From Galaxea fascicularis (lineage: Eukaryota > Cnidaria > Anthozoa > Scleractinia > Euphylliidae): 64,000 nt of DNA. Location of the stretch: assembly GCA_948470475.1 (NCBI GenBank), contig OX419335.1, forward strand, positions 27,591,191 to 27,655,190, written 5' to 3'. Position numbers and translations under genes: made by a program. Below, one piece after another: positions 1 through 11,696 of this stretch. Numbering within the stretch: the first letter of the stretch is position 1; each line of letters opens with the position of its first letter. The notes under the pieces are model-generated. The model did no database searches. It was not told the DNA's origin and saw only the letters and a list, made by a program, of their open reading frames with translations.

Positions 1-1207
1 GCGAAAAACAACAACTGATTTCAAACATATTCACACGTATTTGACGAAAATTATCCTTAATAACAGGCCAGAGCACCTTAGCAAGCAAAACAATAGCTTG
101 GTATCTAGCGTCCTCTATCTCAGCTGGATACCCAGTAACTCGAAACATTCCAATCCCTTCAGTAATCAATCATCGTATGAGATCCTTTCTTAAATGTTAA
201 AGGCGTCTTATTTCTCACCATCATGTCATCATCCTTAGGCCTGAAAGTGAATAAAATGTGCAGTGATATTATTCTACGAAAGTAGTGTGTTTTCAAACAC
301 ACAGAATTTAAGTTACCTCCAAGCGGCGCTCGTTCGCGGTGTGCGAACGCCTTAAGGGTACTCCTTGGAATTCTTGGTAGGGCTGTGCCACCCGGTTCTT
401 CAATTCCTGACCCTCAGTTTCAGACCAAAACACACCATTTTTCAAACTCGTTCTCAGACCTGGCGCCCGTTTCTCGAACGTCCCGAAACCTTTTCGGGCC
501 CGACTGAAAGCCATTTCTAAAACTGCAATCCGCTCATTCTAAAAAGCTGGTCTTTTACTATGTTTTTAAGATAGCAAAGGCAAATTTGTTTCGGGGGTTT
601 TGAGAAACGCACGCTTGGCCTCTAAAATCCACACCAGTTTTCAAACCTGACGTTACGGTTACAAATTTTCCCGCTAGCTTCGTTGTAACGTTTAAGCCTC
701 GCATCAGTGTCGAAGTCAAGAATTGGTTAAATTCAACACGAATAATATATATTGGCAAGAGCCATAATGGGACAGGTCCAATTATGGCTCTTGATATTGG
801 TTACTTTATCTCTGTTATTCATTTTAAGTTGAAAAGACAAATACGTTCATACTGCCGATTTCGTAAAGTACACTAAGATTAGAATAGTCAAAATCTATAA
901 CCATTTTCAGACCAAAACGGTTCAAAAACGATACCCTTTGGGGCGGCACATTCCTGTATAGCTTATATAGAGGAGTACCTCCTGGATAAAACGCTATGCA
1001 TGAAGGAATGCTTCCGTGATAAGCACACAACTCTTTTATATTTAAGATGTCGAAGATATGTTTCGTCAAAACTTAAAAGAGCATTTTTGTTTTCCCAACA
1101 TTTAGATTCTCTCCTTTTACATTTTTGGCTTCTATTATTCAGTCTAAATGAAGGAGAGAGGTATTCCGCAATATATATCTGCAGATGATATCTGATATTT
1201 ATTTCAG
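1..1207. other. No gene seen; repeat-like DNA left of the VWA exons
   Basis: No exon could be supported here. The stretch holds low-coding-potential sequence. At 756-793 there is a short palindrome whose 13-bp arms read CAAGAGCCATAAT and its complement; a related motif recurs near 9597. Any upstream exons of the VWA gene, including a signal peptide exon, were not found and may lie outside the window. Confidence 0.4.
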
Positions 1208-4200
1208 TCTGCCCCTTCGTCGTAGACCTGGCTTTCTTGTTGGACGCATCTGGGAGTGTAGGACAAGAGAGCTATATGAGCATGAAGATATTCATCAACG
1301 AGATCATTGATAACTTTCATGTATCTGATGAGGGTAAGCATGCACGGTAAATAACGAGAAAAGAAAATCAGAACAGACCAGTGGATGAGAGCGACTTAAC
1401 GGCAACAGTGTTTCAAATGCACTGGAAACACCTTCTGTTGTGACATTAACCCACTCAAATACTCAGTTTTAAACATTAATTTTCTTATCGAAGGATTTAT
1501 CTCGTACAGTCAGCCGATATGGCCGAGTTCTTTGCCATAAGGTGGCTCTGGCTTCCAAAGTTTTATGGCCTCTTCATATAAGCAGCCATATAAGCAGCCC
1601 TGATACAGGGACGAATTTTGTCTTTGGCCGCCATATGTGGAAAGTTCCAAAATGAGAAAAGGCGCTATCATCTTGTGGACGAGCATGCCGATAAATTCGA
1701 GAAACAAACACAAACATGGCGAAACGCAAGGTCATAACTTCTGCACATATCATAGCTTTGTCAGCTCTTGTACATAGTTCTATTACTGCAGCTAAATAGA
1801 ATAATAATGATATAGAAAATATAGGAGACAAGGCAAAATCATGCCATCCGACCATACAAGGCATACGTGGTTGAAAAAAACTTCATTCCGGTAACCAAGC
1901 TGAAGTGTTCACTAGAACGGGAACAATTTCCACTCCGAGATCCCCGGTTGGAGCAACAGAGCCAGCCCCCTCCCTCTCATATCGAAAACTGATTTACAAG
2001 TCAAATGATTTAATGGCCCGGTTTAATGGTGATGCGAGATCTCGGAAACCGAGCTCATATGAAGAAGGTCATAGGCCCGGTTCAGACGCCGTACTTTTCA
2101 TGAGCCGAACTAAATTCGAATTTGGACCGACCCAAATTAACAAAAGTACAGCGCTGAAAGTACGCCTGTTGATTCAGACGTCGAACCTAATTAGCCGTTC
2201 CACCGCCGTTCTTAATACAGTTGCAGGAAAACTAAAGTCAATATTGTCAGTGGGTTTAAAAATATATATATATTACCAAATAATAATTTATGTATTAAGT
2301 TCAGCACTGAAAAGTTCGACGTCTGAATCAAAGCGGTTCCAAAGTCGAACTTCTCGAGGGCCAAGCCAGGCGAAAAGAATGCCTGAGCCATTCCAAATTA
2401 AAATAGCCGTTCCTAATTGATTCAGACGCTGAACTTTTCATGTACTTAATTTTATGAGTTAGGTTCGGCTCATGAAAAATCTTTATTTCGAGATTCGAAA
2501 TAGTTTTCGGACTGTAAGTTTGATAGGCCATTTCTGAATTCATGTCTGCCTCCTCCTCAAAGCGAGTCTAAGTGCGAAGTTTTTGTGATGGTAATTAGTT
2601 CTACTTTACATATGAATGAAAACTGATTTTCATAACAAAAACTTCGCACTTAGACTCGCTTTGAAGAGGAGGCAGACATGATCACATGAACTCGGAAATG
2701 GCCTATTCTTTCTACCCTACTCTGTCGGGTGTCCGGTCAGTTTCCCCAAAGTATGAAAACGCGGTCTTGAAACCTCTCGCGACGACTTTTACGAGTTGAA
2801 TTTAATATCAACTTCGCATTCGATTGCGAGACAAGGAAAACCAGGAACGGATCGGAGGTGATTACAAGCTTTTTCGCTGTGACATTCTTGAAAATAATAT
2901 CACGGCATATATATGGAAAACATTTTTAAAAAATATTGCCTCGTTTTTGTTATTTACATGTAACATCAATATTTTTCTTCAGATACACACATAGGGGTTG
3001 TTAGTTTTGGTTCAAATGCGCTCACAGAGATTCCGTTCACGCATCGACAAAACGTGGACGAAATAAAGGCGTCGATTTTGGGAATCAAGTATTATGCCAC
3101 AGGGACACGGATGGATCTGGGACTTCAAAAAAGTCACAAGGAGTTGTTTTCTGCTAACTGTGGAAGGAGAGAAAATGTGCCGCAAATTCTACTGGCAATT
3201 ACCGATGGGAAAAGCCAGAGAGGTAAGCTAAGGCTTTAGGCGCAAGAACAAGTCTTATTCACCAACGCCTGAAGTCAGTATTGCAAGGGGCTGAAGGCCT
3301 TGAAAACTAGAATGATATTTGAATCTACAATATCGATACAATACCTCATGGGTCAGACGGCTACGAACCTGGTAACTGGATCTGTTTTTTCACGATCTTC
3401 TTTTAATTTGCAACTGTTACGGGTTACCGTTAACCGCTCGGGCCTTTAACTAGACGTAAGCACATGATAAATTTGTATCTAAAACAGGTTATTGTAGAAT
3501 GTTGCTCGAACTCAGTATACTTTGTTTCGTCTCCACAGGTCATCTTGTTACCAAGAAAGAGTCTCAACACCTTAAGGATGACGGGGTTGTTATTTTTGCA
3601 ATGGGACTCGGTTCCAGCGTAAACTCGGATGAGTTGAAAGTTCTTGCATCTCAACCGAGTCATGTTTTTCAGTTCTCGTCAGCGAGACAAATGTCACCAG
3701 CAGATAATGCTCTAAGGGTTGCATTGGCGTTATGTTCAGGTAACTGAGGCAAAATATCGAACCAATTTTTTCATTTGCATCTCTTCCAGAGGAGGCAAGG
3801 GGAGTAGGTCTGAGGGCGAGACTGTGAGGGGGCTTTTTCCACCGTAGTGTGCATGGAGGCCAGTCCCTCTTTATTCTCGTGAGAGTTCTCACAGCTAAGG
3901 GTGAAGACGCACGCACAGATACAGACAGAAACTCCAATTAATGTCTTAACAAAATAAAAACAAGTGATAACCGAAATAATTCTGCCAAAAACTGAGAAAA
4001 AGGAATCATTCTAGCTAGCCACAACAAAACGTAACAAAAGTAAGTTATGCAACCACTACTAAATGCTGAAAAATGAGTGAAAACAAGCTGCTTTAGTCTT
4101 GTCTTGGTGGATGTGGGACACTGATTAGTTAGGGCGGATTCGTTCGAATCAGCCAAGATGGCGGCCATTCGTTCTGCAACTTCCTCAGTTGTCCTCGAGC

Positions 4201-4666
4201 GCCGGGAGAGTATCTGCTATTTTTCACAGAATATTTCCCCACATGGTGGGGTCTTTGTCAGTATTTGTACGCTATTCGGAACTAATCCCCGGGTTTGGGG
4301 TCATAACGATGATGACTACGGTAATGAATGATAATATCCTGATGATGGTTGTGACAAGCATACCAAAGGTAACTCATGTTTTGTTGTTATCTAATAGTTG
4401 GCCGGACGTCGACTGCAACCATATTTCCTGTGGTGGCACAACACTCACTCAGGCGCCACACAGTAGCGTCACGCATTACGTATGATGATCTCGAGTGTGT
4501 TTTAATGTGTATCACACACAGCTCGTGCTATTCGTTTAACTTCCACTTATCGTCTCACCTCTGTGAGCTTAGCTACGCCAGAAAAGACGACTTTATGGAT
4601 GACTTCAGCTTCCACGGTGGTTGTGTCTATAATGAGTTGGGATTTAAAAGAGTTAATAATTTGTGA
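1208..4666 (+). CDS. VWA-PAN domain extracellular protein, 3' part of gene
   Basis: Four exons are visible: 1208-1333, 2983-3222, 3539-3739 and 4398-4666. All junctions are phase 1 with GT-AG borders (acceptors at 1207, 2982, 3538 and 4397; donors GTAAGC, GTAAGC, GTAACT). The first three encode a complete von Willebrand factor A domain. Its metal-site residues are visible: DLAFLLDASGSVG (DxSxS) in the first, ATGTRMD (Thr) and LAITDGK (Asp) in the second. The last exon encodes a PAN/apple-like module with CVLMC, CYSFNF, CEL and GGCVYNELGF, ending in TGA at 4664-4666. VWA and PAN modules mediate adhesion and protein binding, so a secreted or cell-surface protein is inferred. The 5' exons and any signal peptide are not seen, so the gene is partial. 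The exon 4 acceptor was chosen for its pyrimidine-rich tract and phase; AG at 4463 also fits in phase. Confidence 0.75.
2069..2500. repeat. Nested palindromic repeats with TTCAGACG motif
   Basis: Inside the first VWA intron the motif TTCAGACG(T/C)CG.AC occurs several times in both orientations (near 2079, 2175, 2313 and 2421), often followed by CTTTTCATG. This looks like several nested or broken copies of one small inverted-repeat element. A cleaner copy lies at 46055-46178. Confidence 0.55.
2521..2706. repeat. MITE-like inverted repeat, about 185 bp
   Basis: Two arms of roughly 70 bp are nearly complementary. The outer ends read ATAGGCCATTTC and GAAATGGCCTAT, and the inner parts include AAGCGAGTCTAAGTGCGAAG and its complement. 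The right arm has an 8-base insertion (GATCACAT-like) relative to the left. There is no coding content. It sits in the first visible intron of the VWA gene. Confidence 0.75.
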
Positions 4667-6026
4667 GGGACTCATGGCTGCATCACCAAAGCCCGGCACC
4701 AAAGGCCGCTATTCAGTTGAACATGATTTAAGACTTCTTCAGCTTCTTCTACGAAAAACGTCGAGATAAACTAGCCTGGTGAAAAAGGGGAAACGATCAG
4801 AGACTGTAGATACGTACCGATCTAGTTTGCCGCTCCTGGTGATACGGACAGTCAACAGACAAAAAGGTACTCTCTTGTAGGAGCCACTAATAGATTTCTG
4901 TAATAAAATAGATATCTCGTAACGCCAGTAGGGTGTGTGAGTGTATACAGCCTTCAATGACGTTCGATTATACCAACTAATCACATAGTGCATCAACACC
5001 ATTTTCTTGATAATCCCGGAATTTTATTTGTAGAAGCTGACATAACTGACATAAGTTGTACGCTCTTTTCGTTTATTCTACTTCGCAATCCCAGACACCT
5101 TATCATAATCAGTTAGAGCTGTTGGTGGGTATTGCCGGTTTTCACTGCCACACCATCATCAAAACCATTTAACAAATAAAGTCAAGAATCAAAGAGACAA
5201 AAGAAGATGAATATTCAAACAGTCTCGCAAAGATTCAGGTCTGTGCGATGTTTCGTGAGGGAGATATTCGAAGAAATGTTCTACTTAAATTTTAAGGCTT
5301 TTGTATGGAGACGCCATGTTTGTGTCCCTCTGAGGGGCACAAATATGGCGGCCGGAAGCTAACAAAAACATATGTCATCGAGTTCTGCTATAAAAAGCCC
5401 ATAGTCGTCTTCTGAGGGCTCATAAACATCTACATGAGTACTTATTCTCATTCAAGGACTGTTCAGTTTGCGAAATCTCAGCGGCTAAGTCACTTTTTTT
5501 AACCTACGTGACAGCATTCTTGGCCACCAGTTTAATATCGCCTCACGCAAAAGCTCAGAAATTCAACCTTGCTTTATCACAAGACGAAAAAACCAATCAA
5601 ACTGAAATTTTGTGAAAAGATAAGTCTTCAGCTGTTCCGATTACTAGCTAAACTAAAATCTAAAAAGGATAGATAATGCCTTGTTTTTTAATTTTGATGA
5701 CGTCATGTGAAAACCGAGAATTGGTCACTACTGAACTGACTGAGTTTAGGCTCCAAAAGCTGTAACCCAACACCGTTTGTTTGCAAAGAAACGTCTCCTA
5801 CTTTCCAAGGGGCATATCTGTCAGTCTAGTTTACAGTTCTAACCACGCCCTTCCGGTCGATGACCTCATTGGTGGCGTAGATGATTTTCCCACCTCTTTT
5901 AAGCTCTCTGTTTTCCGTCAAAATTGAACTAAAGCCATGCAGCCGGACACTAACTGTAACTAATTGATCCGCAGTGGATAATTCATCTAGCGAAGCTCTA
6001 GAAATGAAGTAGGTACAGTATGATTG
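4667..6026. other. 3' flank and intergenic DNA; no gene seen
   Basis: No supported exon lies between the VWA-PAN stop codon and the convergent disordered-protein gene. A candidate poly(A) signal AATAAA lies at 4902-4907, about 235 bases after the stop. A GGCGGC-rich ATATGGCGGCC motif near 5343 resembles a YY1-type site, but no transcript start is evident. Confidence 0.4.
4902..4907 (+). promoter_or_regulatory. Candidate poly(A) signal for VWA-PAN gene
   Basis: AATAAA about 235 bases downstream of the TGA of the VWA-PAN gene, on its strand. The hexamer is frequent in AT-rich DNA, so this is only positional support. Confidence 0.35.
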
Positions 6027-8188
6027 TCAATGACAACTTGTGCTCCTTGGTTGAAGATAAACATCAAGTTTAGCTGAACCATCAAGTGCGTATTCGATTT
6101 CACTTCCAAGACCAGTATCGTTAGAGTCTGTGTTTGAGTTATTATCTCCACTGTTTAGTGAATGCGGTGGAGTTTTGACAGGGAGCCTGGTAGTTATGTA
6201 TCGACACAGAACGTTCTGGTCCTCATCATTCCGCCTCAAGACAGACTTTTCGTTTCCATGTGGATCGCTCATGGATCGACAACGGCGTCCGCGTTCTCCT
6301 TGCATGTTGTTCTCTTCATGTAAGGCTAACCTACGTGTACCGTTTTTATCGCATGTTCCCGCGCCCCTCCAATCTAAGTTTTTCTTCGTGGAGGCCGACT
6401 TGACCATTTTGCCTGATGTTTTACTATCAAGACAGTCCTTTTCAAATCTGATCCTTGAAAACAGCACCTTTTCCTTGTTCGTATTTTCGAGTGACGCCCT
6501 GGCGACCATCTCGTTCACTCTTCCGTAATTTGGCAAGTTGTGACGGCCGTTAACTAGCATCGCTTCTTTTGAAAGCAGTGCCGTATCCACGGTGTGTGGT
6601 CTGCAAGTTTGTAAAAAGCTGCGTGTTCTGATTGCTGGAGGGTTTGGCTTTTTAATCCCCTCGAGTGGATTGATTGGTGGGAACTGTTTGATTGGCAGCG
6701 CCACACACATCCTCTCTATAAAGGTACTTCTTGATCTTTGAAGGCGAGGTCTGTTCAACGGCGGTGTGCTTTTAGAACGCTTCATATGTCTGTCATGTAT
6801 AATTTCTTCTCCAAAGAAACAGACAAAATCACGAGGAACACATTCTTTTCTGTCTCTTATGCGGTCTTCTATCATTTCGTTGTTATCTTCATCAAAGTTT
6901 GAAGGCTTCGCTCTTGCCTTGATCTCTAATCTAGTAATGATTCCTGACGTGCTTTGTTCAGGTTCCTCTGAACCTTCTCGAGCAGACGTATGGTATGACT
7001 TTTTAGTCATTTCTTTCATGAGAGTAACAGCACCTTTCTTAATACCAACACAAGCGGATTCAGAGTTATCCACATACTTTCGAACAAAGAACGGAACCAT
7101 TTCATCGTCATCCTTTTCTCCAGCATTTTTTGGTAGAAATTTATTAGCCCAAGTTTTGCAGACAAAACCTTTATGAATTTTGCTGTTCGTTTTTCTTTGG
7201 CCATTCTCCGCCTTCTTTTTGTCTCTTTCGAATAACTGAGTCCTTGTTCGCAATGTTCCGGTGCTTCTGATTCTGTCGTTGTGTTTCGTGATCCAGCAAT
7301 TGGCCTCTTGCAGTCGAATTTGTTTTCTCAAGTCTTCGTTTATGAGTCTTCGCTGGGGCTTCTCATGAGTTGAACAGGGGCAAGAATCGCAAGACGAGTT
7401 GTTCACTACGATTGGTTGGATATAAATGTTGTTACTGTAGCCTCTCCAGCCCTGAGAGGAAAAAAAAGAGAAGTAAATAGCGTTCGTCTGTGGCATTTAT
7501 CCTCATAAATTCAGCAATAATTTCCTTTAGTGGACGTGGTGTTTATGGCAAACAAGAGTAAATGCAAAACCTATCATGAATTCTCTTCTGACATACAAGG
7601 TTCTGCAGGGTGTGCAATGACAAGCTATTGAATTATGGCGCTTGAAATACGGTTGTATTGTCTGTTTATATTGAACAACCTGGAACGTGGCATTGCCTCT
7701 CGCATCACTCTACACCAACAGACTTTAGACACTGAATTCGCTTGAGATTGACAATCCATAACCCTCTTGCTTTCCATGTATCTCTTGTGTTACTATAAAC
7801 ATCATTCATTCAGCATTTGCAGCCTTTCAATTCAACTAAGAGTAATAAACTGAACCGTGTTTACCCTTACCTGAAGTACTTCCGGTTGATTAGCATCAGA
7901 ACCTTGGCTGTTCGTTCTCTCCGCTTCGAGATATGAAGGAATGGGGGTGACAGGTGGGTTTATAGGCAGGCGAGGTTCCTCAGTCTCAGAATCATGGCAT
8001 GTAACATTACCCAGCCGGTGGTCTTCTGAGGGGGAATTTTCGTGAGGTGCATGGGAACCGTTATCTGCCGGGTTGTCAGGAAATTTGGCATCTACCTTTT
8101 GTTCTTGGGGTTTAAAAGTTACGGAAACTTTGATGGGTTCCTGTTCTTCAGGCTCATCCGGATGGCTCTCCTGGTCTTCTTCTACCAT
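6027..8188 (-). CDS. Uncharacterised disordered protein, 580 aa, two exons
   Basis: Exon 1 runs 8188-7871 (106 codons from an ATG) and ends at CTTCAG|GTAAGG. Exon 2 runs 7451-6027 after a pyrimidine-rich tract and CAG, to a stop; the join is phase 0. I do not recognise the family. The first 100 residues are acidic and proline-rich. The middle is rich in Arg, Lys, Glu and Asp. There is a SKSTPPLNRPRLQRSRSTF stretch typical of disordered, phosphorylatable sequence, and a cysteine cluster SSCDSCPC just after the junction. No membrane segment or signal peptide is visible, so a cytosolic or nuclear location is likelier. The long second exon and clean splice signals argue for a real gene. Further 5' non-coding exons may exist. 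Function is unknown. Confidence 0.65.
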
Positions 8189-11100
8189 ATTTTAAAACAG
8201 CTGAAAACACGTAGTTGTTATTACAGAATAAGATTATTGTCATTATTTCTGAGTGCAATTTAATGAGGTGCATTTCACACTCTTATTTAGTTGATTATCC
8301 TGTTTATTCCATACGGGGCTTCATAGGGGTCTATAAAACAAGTTCTTACTTCTCTCACCATTCGCAAAACATCGGAAACCTTTTAGCGGTACTCAGACAC
8401 AATACTCTTTCTGAGACGTAACAACCACATTGTGTAGCACAATACTGAAACATGTCCAGTACCACAGACGACTGCATAATACTAGAGATCAGTTTAAAAA
8501 TGCGATAACAAGACTAACATTCAAGTTTGCTGGTTATCACAATATCCTGACGCGTACCGATTAATTTGTTGATCACAACACCAAACATGGTCTTTTTTTC
8601 AGCAAACTCACCACACATCGGCACTTATTTGGACTATTTTTTATACAGGCAAACGTAATTCTTGTTAGTAATTTTTATTTGTAGCAAAATTGGAGTCGTT
8701 TAATGGTGATATACAATATACAAAGACTTACATAGACCTTGAAATCAGTGGTAACCAGGTAGTGATCACTTAGCCTAAAAACTTTGTCGTTTGCGGATAT
8801 TCTGTTATAAGCTGCTAAGTAGAAATGTAAGTGGCAGTAAGCTTAAACAGAGTGGTTTTATGGTCTCTACATATCTTAGTAGTTTCACTGCCTTACTTAA
8901 CGCTGCGTGTGTGTTTGTTTAAACTTCACACGTTGTTCTAGAAAGCAGTAGTCTTTGTTTACATCAGCAGATCGAATTTGACAAATTGTTTTCTGTTGTG
9001 GCATCAATATCAATCAACTATTTTCGTCTCAGACTTCCTCAGAAGCCTTTTTACCTTAATAGCCAGGGTTCTTATCTACAAATGGTTTCTTTTATATCCT
9101 GCAAAAGCACACTACTGAGAGAAAGTGGATGTAAATTCAAGTTTATAGTATGACTTACCTGACAGCGGTTCTTGATGCCACTCGACAAAAAATTGATTAA
9201 TTCTTTCTTGGTAATTTGCTTGACTGTATCGACTTTCCTTAAATCTCATATTACGGGAACTTATTTAGTTAAGTTCTCTTTGAAAAATGGTTTCAACACA
9301 TAAAGATCTACAAGAAATTCGCAAGCTCGCTTGAACTTAACTCCGTTTACTCTAATTAACTGCAGTCTTCGCAAGGCGTAATCTTATCCTTTGATATGTT
9401 AATAATTCATTCAACAGTACTTGGTTTATCTTAAGACGTTAATTAATTTCGTACTACTCTATTGGTTGTTTCTGCTTCAAGTAAACACAGGAACAAAAGG
9501 CACAAAGCGTGCTTAAGTACTAATTGGCCGACTGGTGCTTACCAAGAGGGTTAAATGTAAATTCATATAACTGTGATACTTTGTAATTGCGTACAGCAAG
9601 AGCCATAATTGAGAATAGTATTAACACGGGCCAGTTGGGAAGGGTAGACAAACAGACAAACAACAGTGCTTTTTCAGTGGTGCTCGTTTAACTTGTTTGT
9701 TTCGATAAATTCAGATCAAAAGTACGAAATGTCACCCCAGGTGTAAAACTACGTCATCGCACTGAGGCCAGAGCTAACACGAGATCAGATAATAAAAAAC
9801 TGAAAAAAAACTGTGTGTGTTGGACCCTTTCCTCTGGGTTAAATTTTATCTCAAGGGTCGACCGGGAAAGCAGCCTGTATAAGCTGACACGAATGCCTGT
9901 TCCACAGGCTATTAAACGATCTCAAAATACCCAGCAGAGCAGGCGTATTTTCAGCTAGGGTGATTGAGGGCTAAGTATTTTTGCAAAAAAGCATTGATGA
10001 ACAAGGAGATTGAGGAGAAAAGTAGCCTGCGAACAGGCTTTCCATTTGGGTTCTCGCCCGCTCCAAACCCCTAGCTTTGCCCGCGCGCCATTCAAATGGA
10101 GGCGGCCTGTTTGCAATGGGCGTCACTGGGCAGAAATTCCAACTCTCCACGGTTTGAAAAACCAAGATGGCGGCCTAACGGCGGCACCTACTACCTTCAA
10201 AAACGTCCCTCGCCCGTCAAAGACACGCCTGCACTGCAGGCTAATATCAAAACAAACGAAACGACACCATGGCATCAAGTGTTTTGCTTCGAGTATAATA
10301 TCTTTGAGCACCCCGGTTTGTTTTACTAGTGGTGAATATTAACGATCATTTATGAAGGAGAAAAAGTAACAAATAAAATATTATAGTCGACGGATGGAAA
10401 TTGTTTAATGATCTTTAATTCAATGACAGGTTACAAGTACATGTAAACAAATATGGTGATTCACCAAGAATAGCAACGAATGACATTACACAACACAACA
10501 AGGCACAAGGAAATAAGACAAAATGAACAGGAAATGGGACAACTCCAACTGATACGCTTAACCGCTATTTCATAATGCCGTGAGCTAACAGATAATTAAC
10601 TTGCCAAGGAAAACTTACGTAAAAAAATTTTAGTCATACCTGATTGAAAGGTAAGTAATGCAAAATATACTTCAACCAAGAAAAAACAGCTAAATAAACT
10701 AATTTTATACTTCTAATTCCACAAAGACCTTTTAGCAAAACATGTCGTTTAAAAATGTTACCCGACCTTATCCAAACAAGAATTTCAAGACGCTGCGTTT
10801 GCTTTGTCTTCCAACTTTAAGAAGCCCGACCTACTTAAACGTCATCGAACTGGAACATAAATTGCCGAATCATCCGACTCCAGAAAATTGTTCGCAGCCT
10901 AATGAATTGCGTGCTTCAAGTCACGAGGTGGCTCTTATCCAATACAATGAAAGTGTGACCACGCGGCCATAGTACCCTTGGTGTGGCTTTCAGCTTGCCT
11001 AGACACGTCAACTCGTGAGGTATTCTTGTCACTCTAGCCCACACTCCACAAGCTTCACATTTTCGTTGCTTGTTTTATTCACGTGGGAACTTGAGCCCGG

Positions 11101-11696
11101 GTATTAGCTATGCCATGCTGATGAGGCCAACAAGGCCGAAATAGCTGTCTTACCCTAATTGTATGTGTGGCGTTCGGGATACCTAGACATATTTGTTTGA
11201 GAGGTATTTTTATTCAAGCCAGTTTCGTAATTTGAGTGATTTTGTCTATCTTTATCATCGGTGGCTTGTTTGGTCCTGGTCTTCTTTAGTGAACTGCAAA
11301 TCACTAACACTGCAATTTTCTTTCATTGGTGTAAATTAGTAATAAGTTATCAAAAGCTCTAAAATAATATACTTTCTTCCCTACCTCTCCTCCTTCAGCA
11401 ATCTCAGATTCAAAACAGGAGTTCAAGATACATCATAACCCCCCGAAGTCTAAGAACACAACGCACAGTCCCACATGGAAGGCGTTACCAGTACGGCAGT
11501 CAAGCTGCCACTAATCATTGTGAAAGGTTTACAACTATTTCCTTATTGTTGAACCACGCCAAACTAGTTCCGTCATCGGGGCGAATGGAATCGTTGTTGC
11601 AAAATGCTGGCTGTTTTCTATCGCCTAATATCAGCATCCGCCCAGCTCTTACCTCCCTCATCCAACCCTGTCGGGTCCCTATTCTTCTTCCGTTTG
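8189..11696. other. Intergenic DNA; no gene seen
   Basis: No supported exon. Near 10022-10112 there is a repeat-like patch starting with a palindrome (GCCTGCGAACAGGC) and GC-rich sequence containing CCAAGATGGCGGCC further on (about 10161), unlike the AT-rich surroundings. The region left of 11696 is the 3' flank of the first battenin-family gene; TTTATT (AATAAA on the minus strand) occurs near 11207. Confidence 0.35.

Noticed and set aside
4151..4166. AAGATGGCGGCC as a promoter (YY1-type) start site
   Set aside because: Similar GATGGCGGCC words occur at several places (5343, 10161) and no transcript start or exon follows here; it lies in an intron of the VWA-PAN gene.
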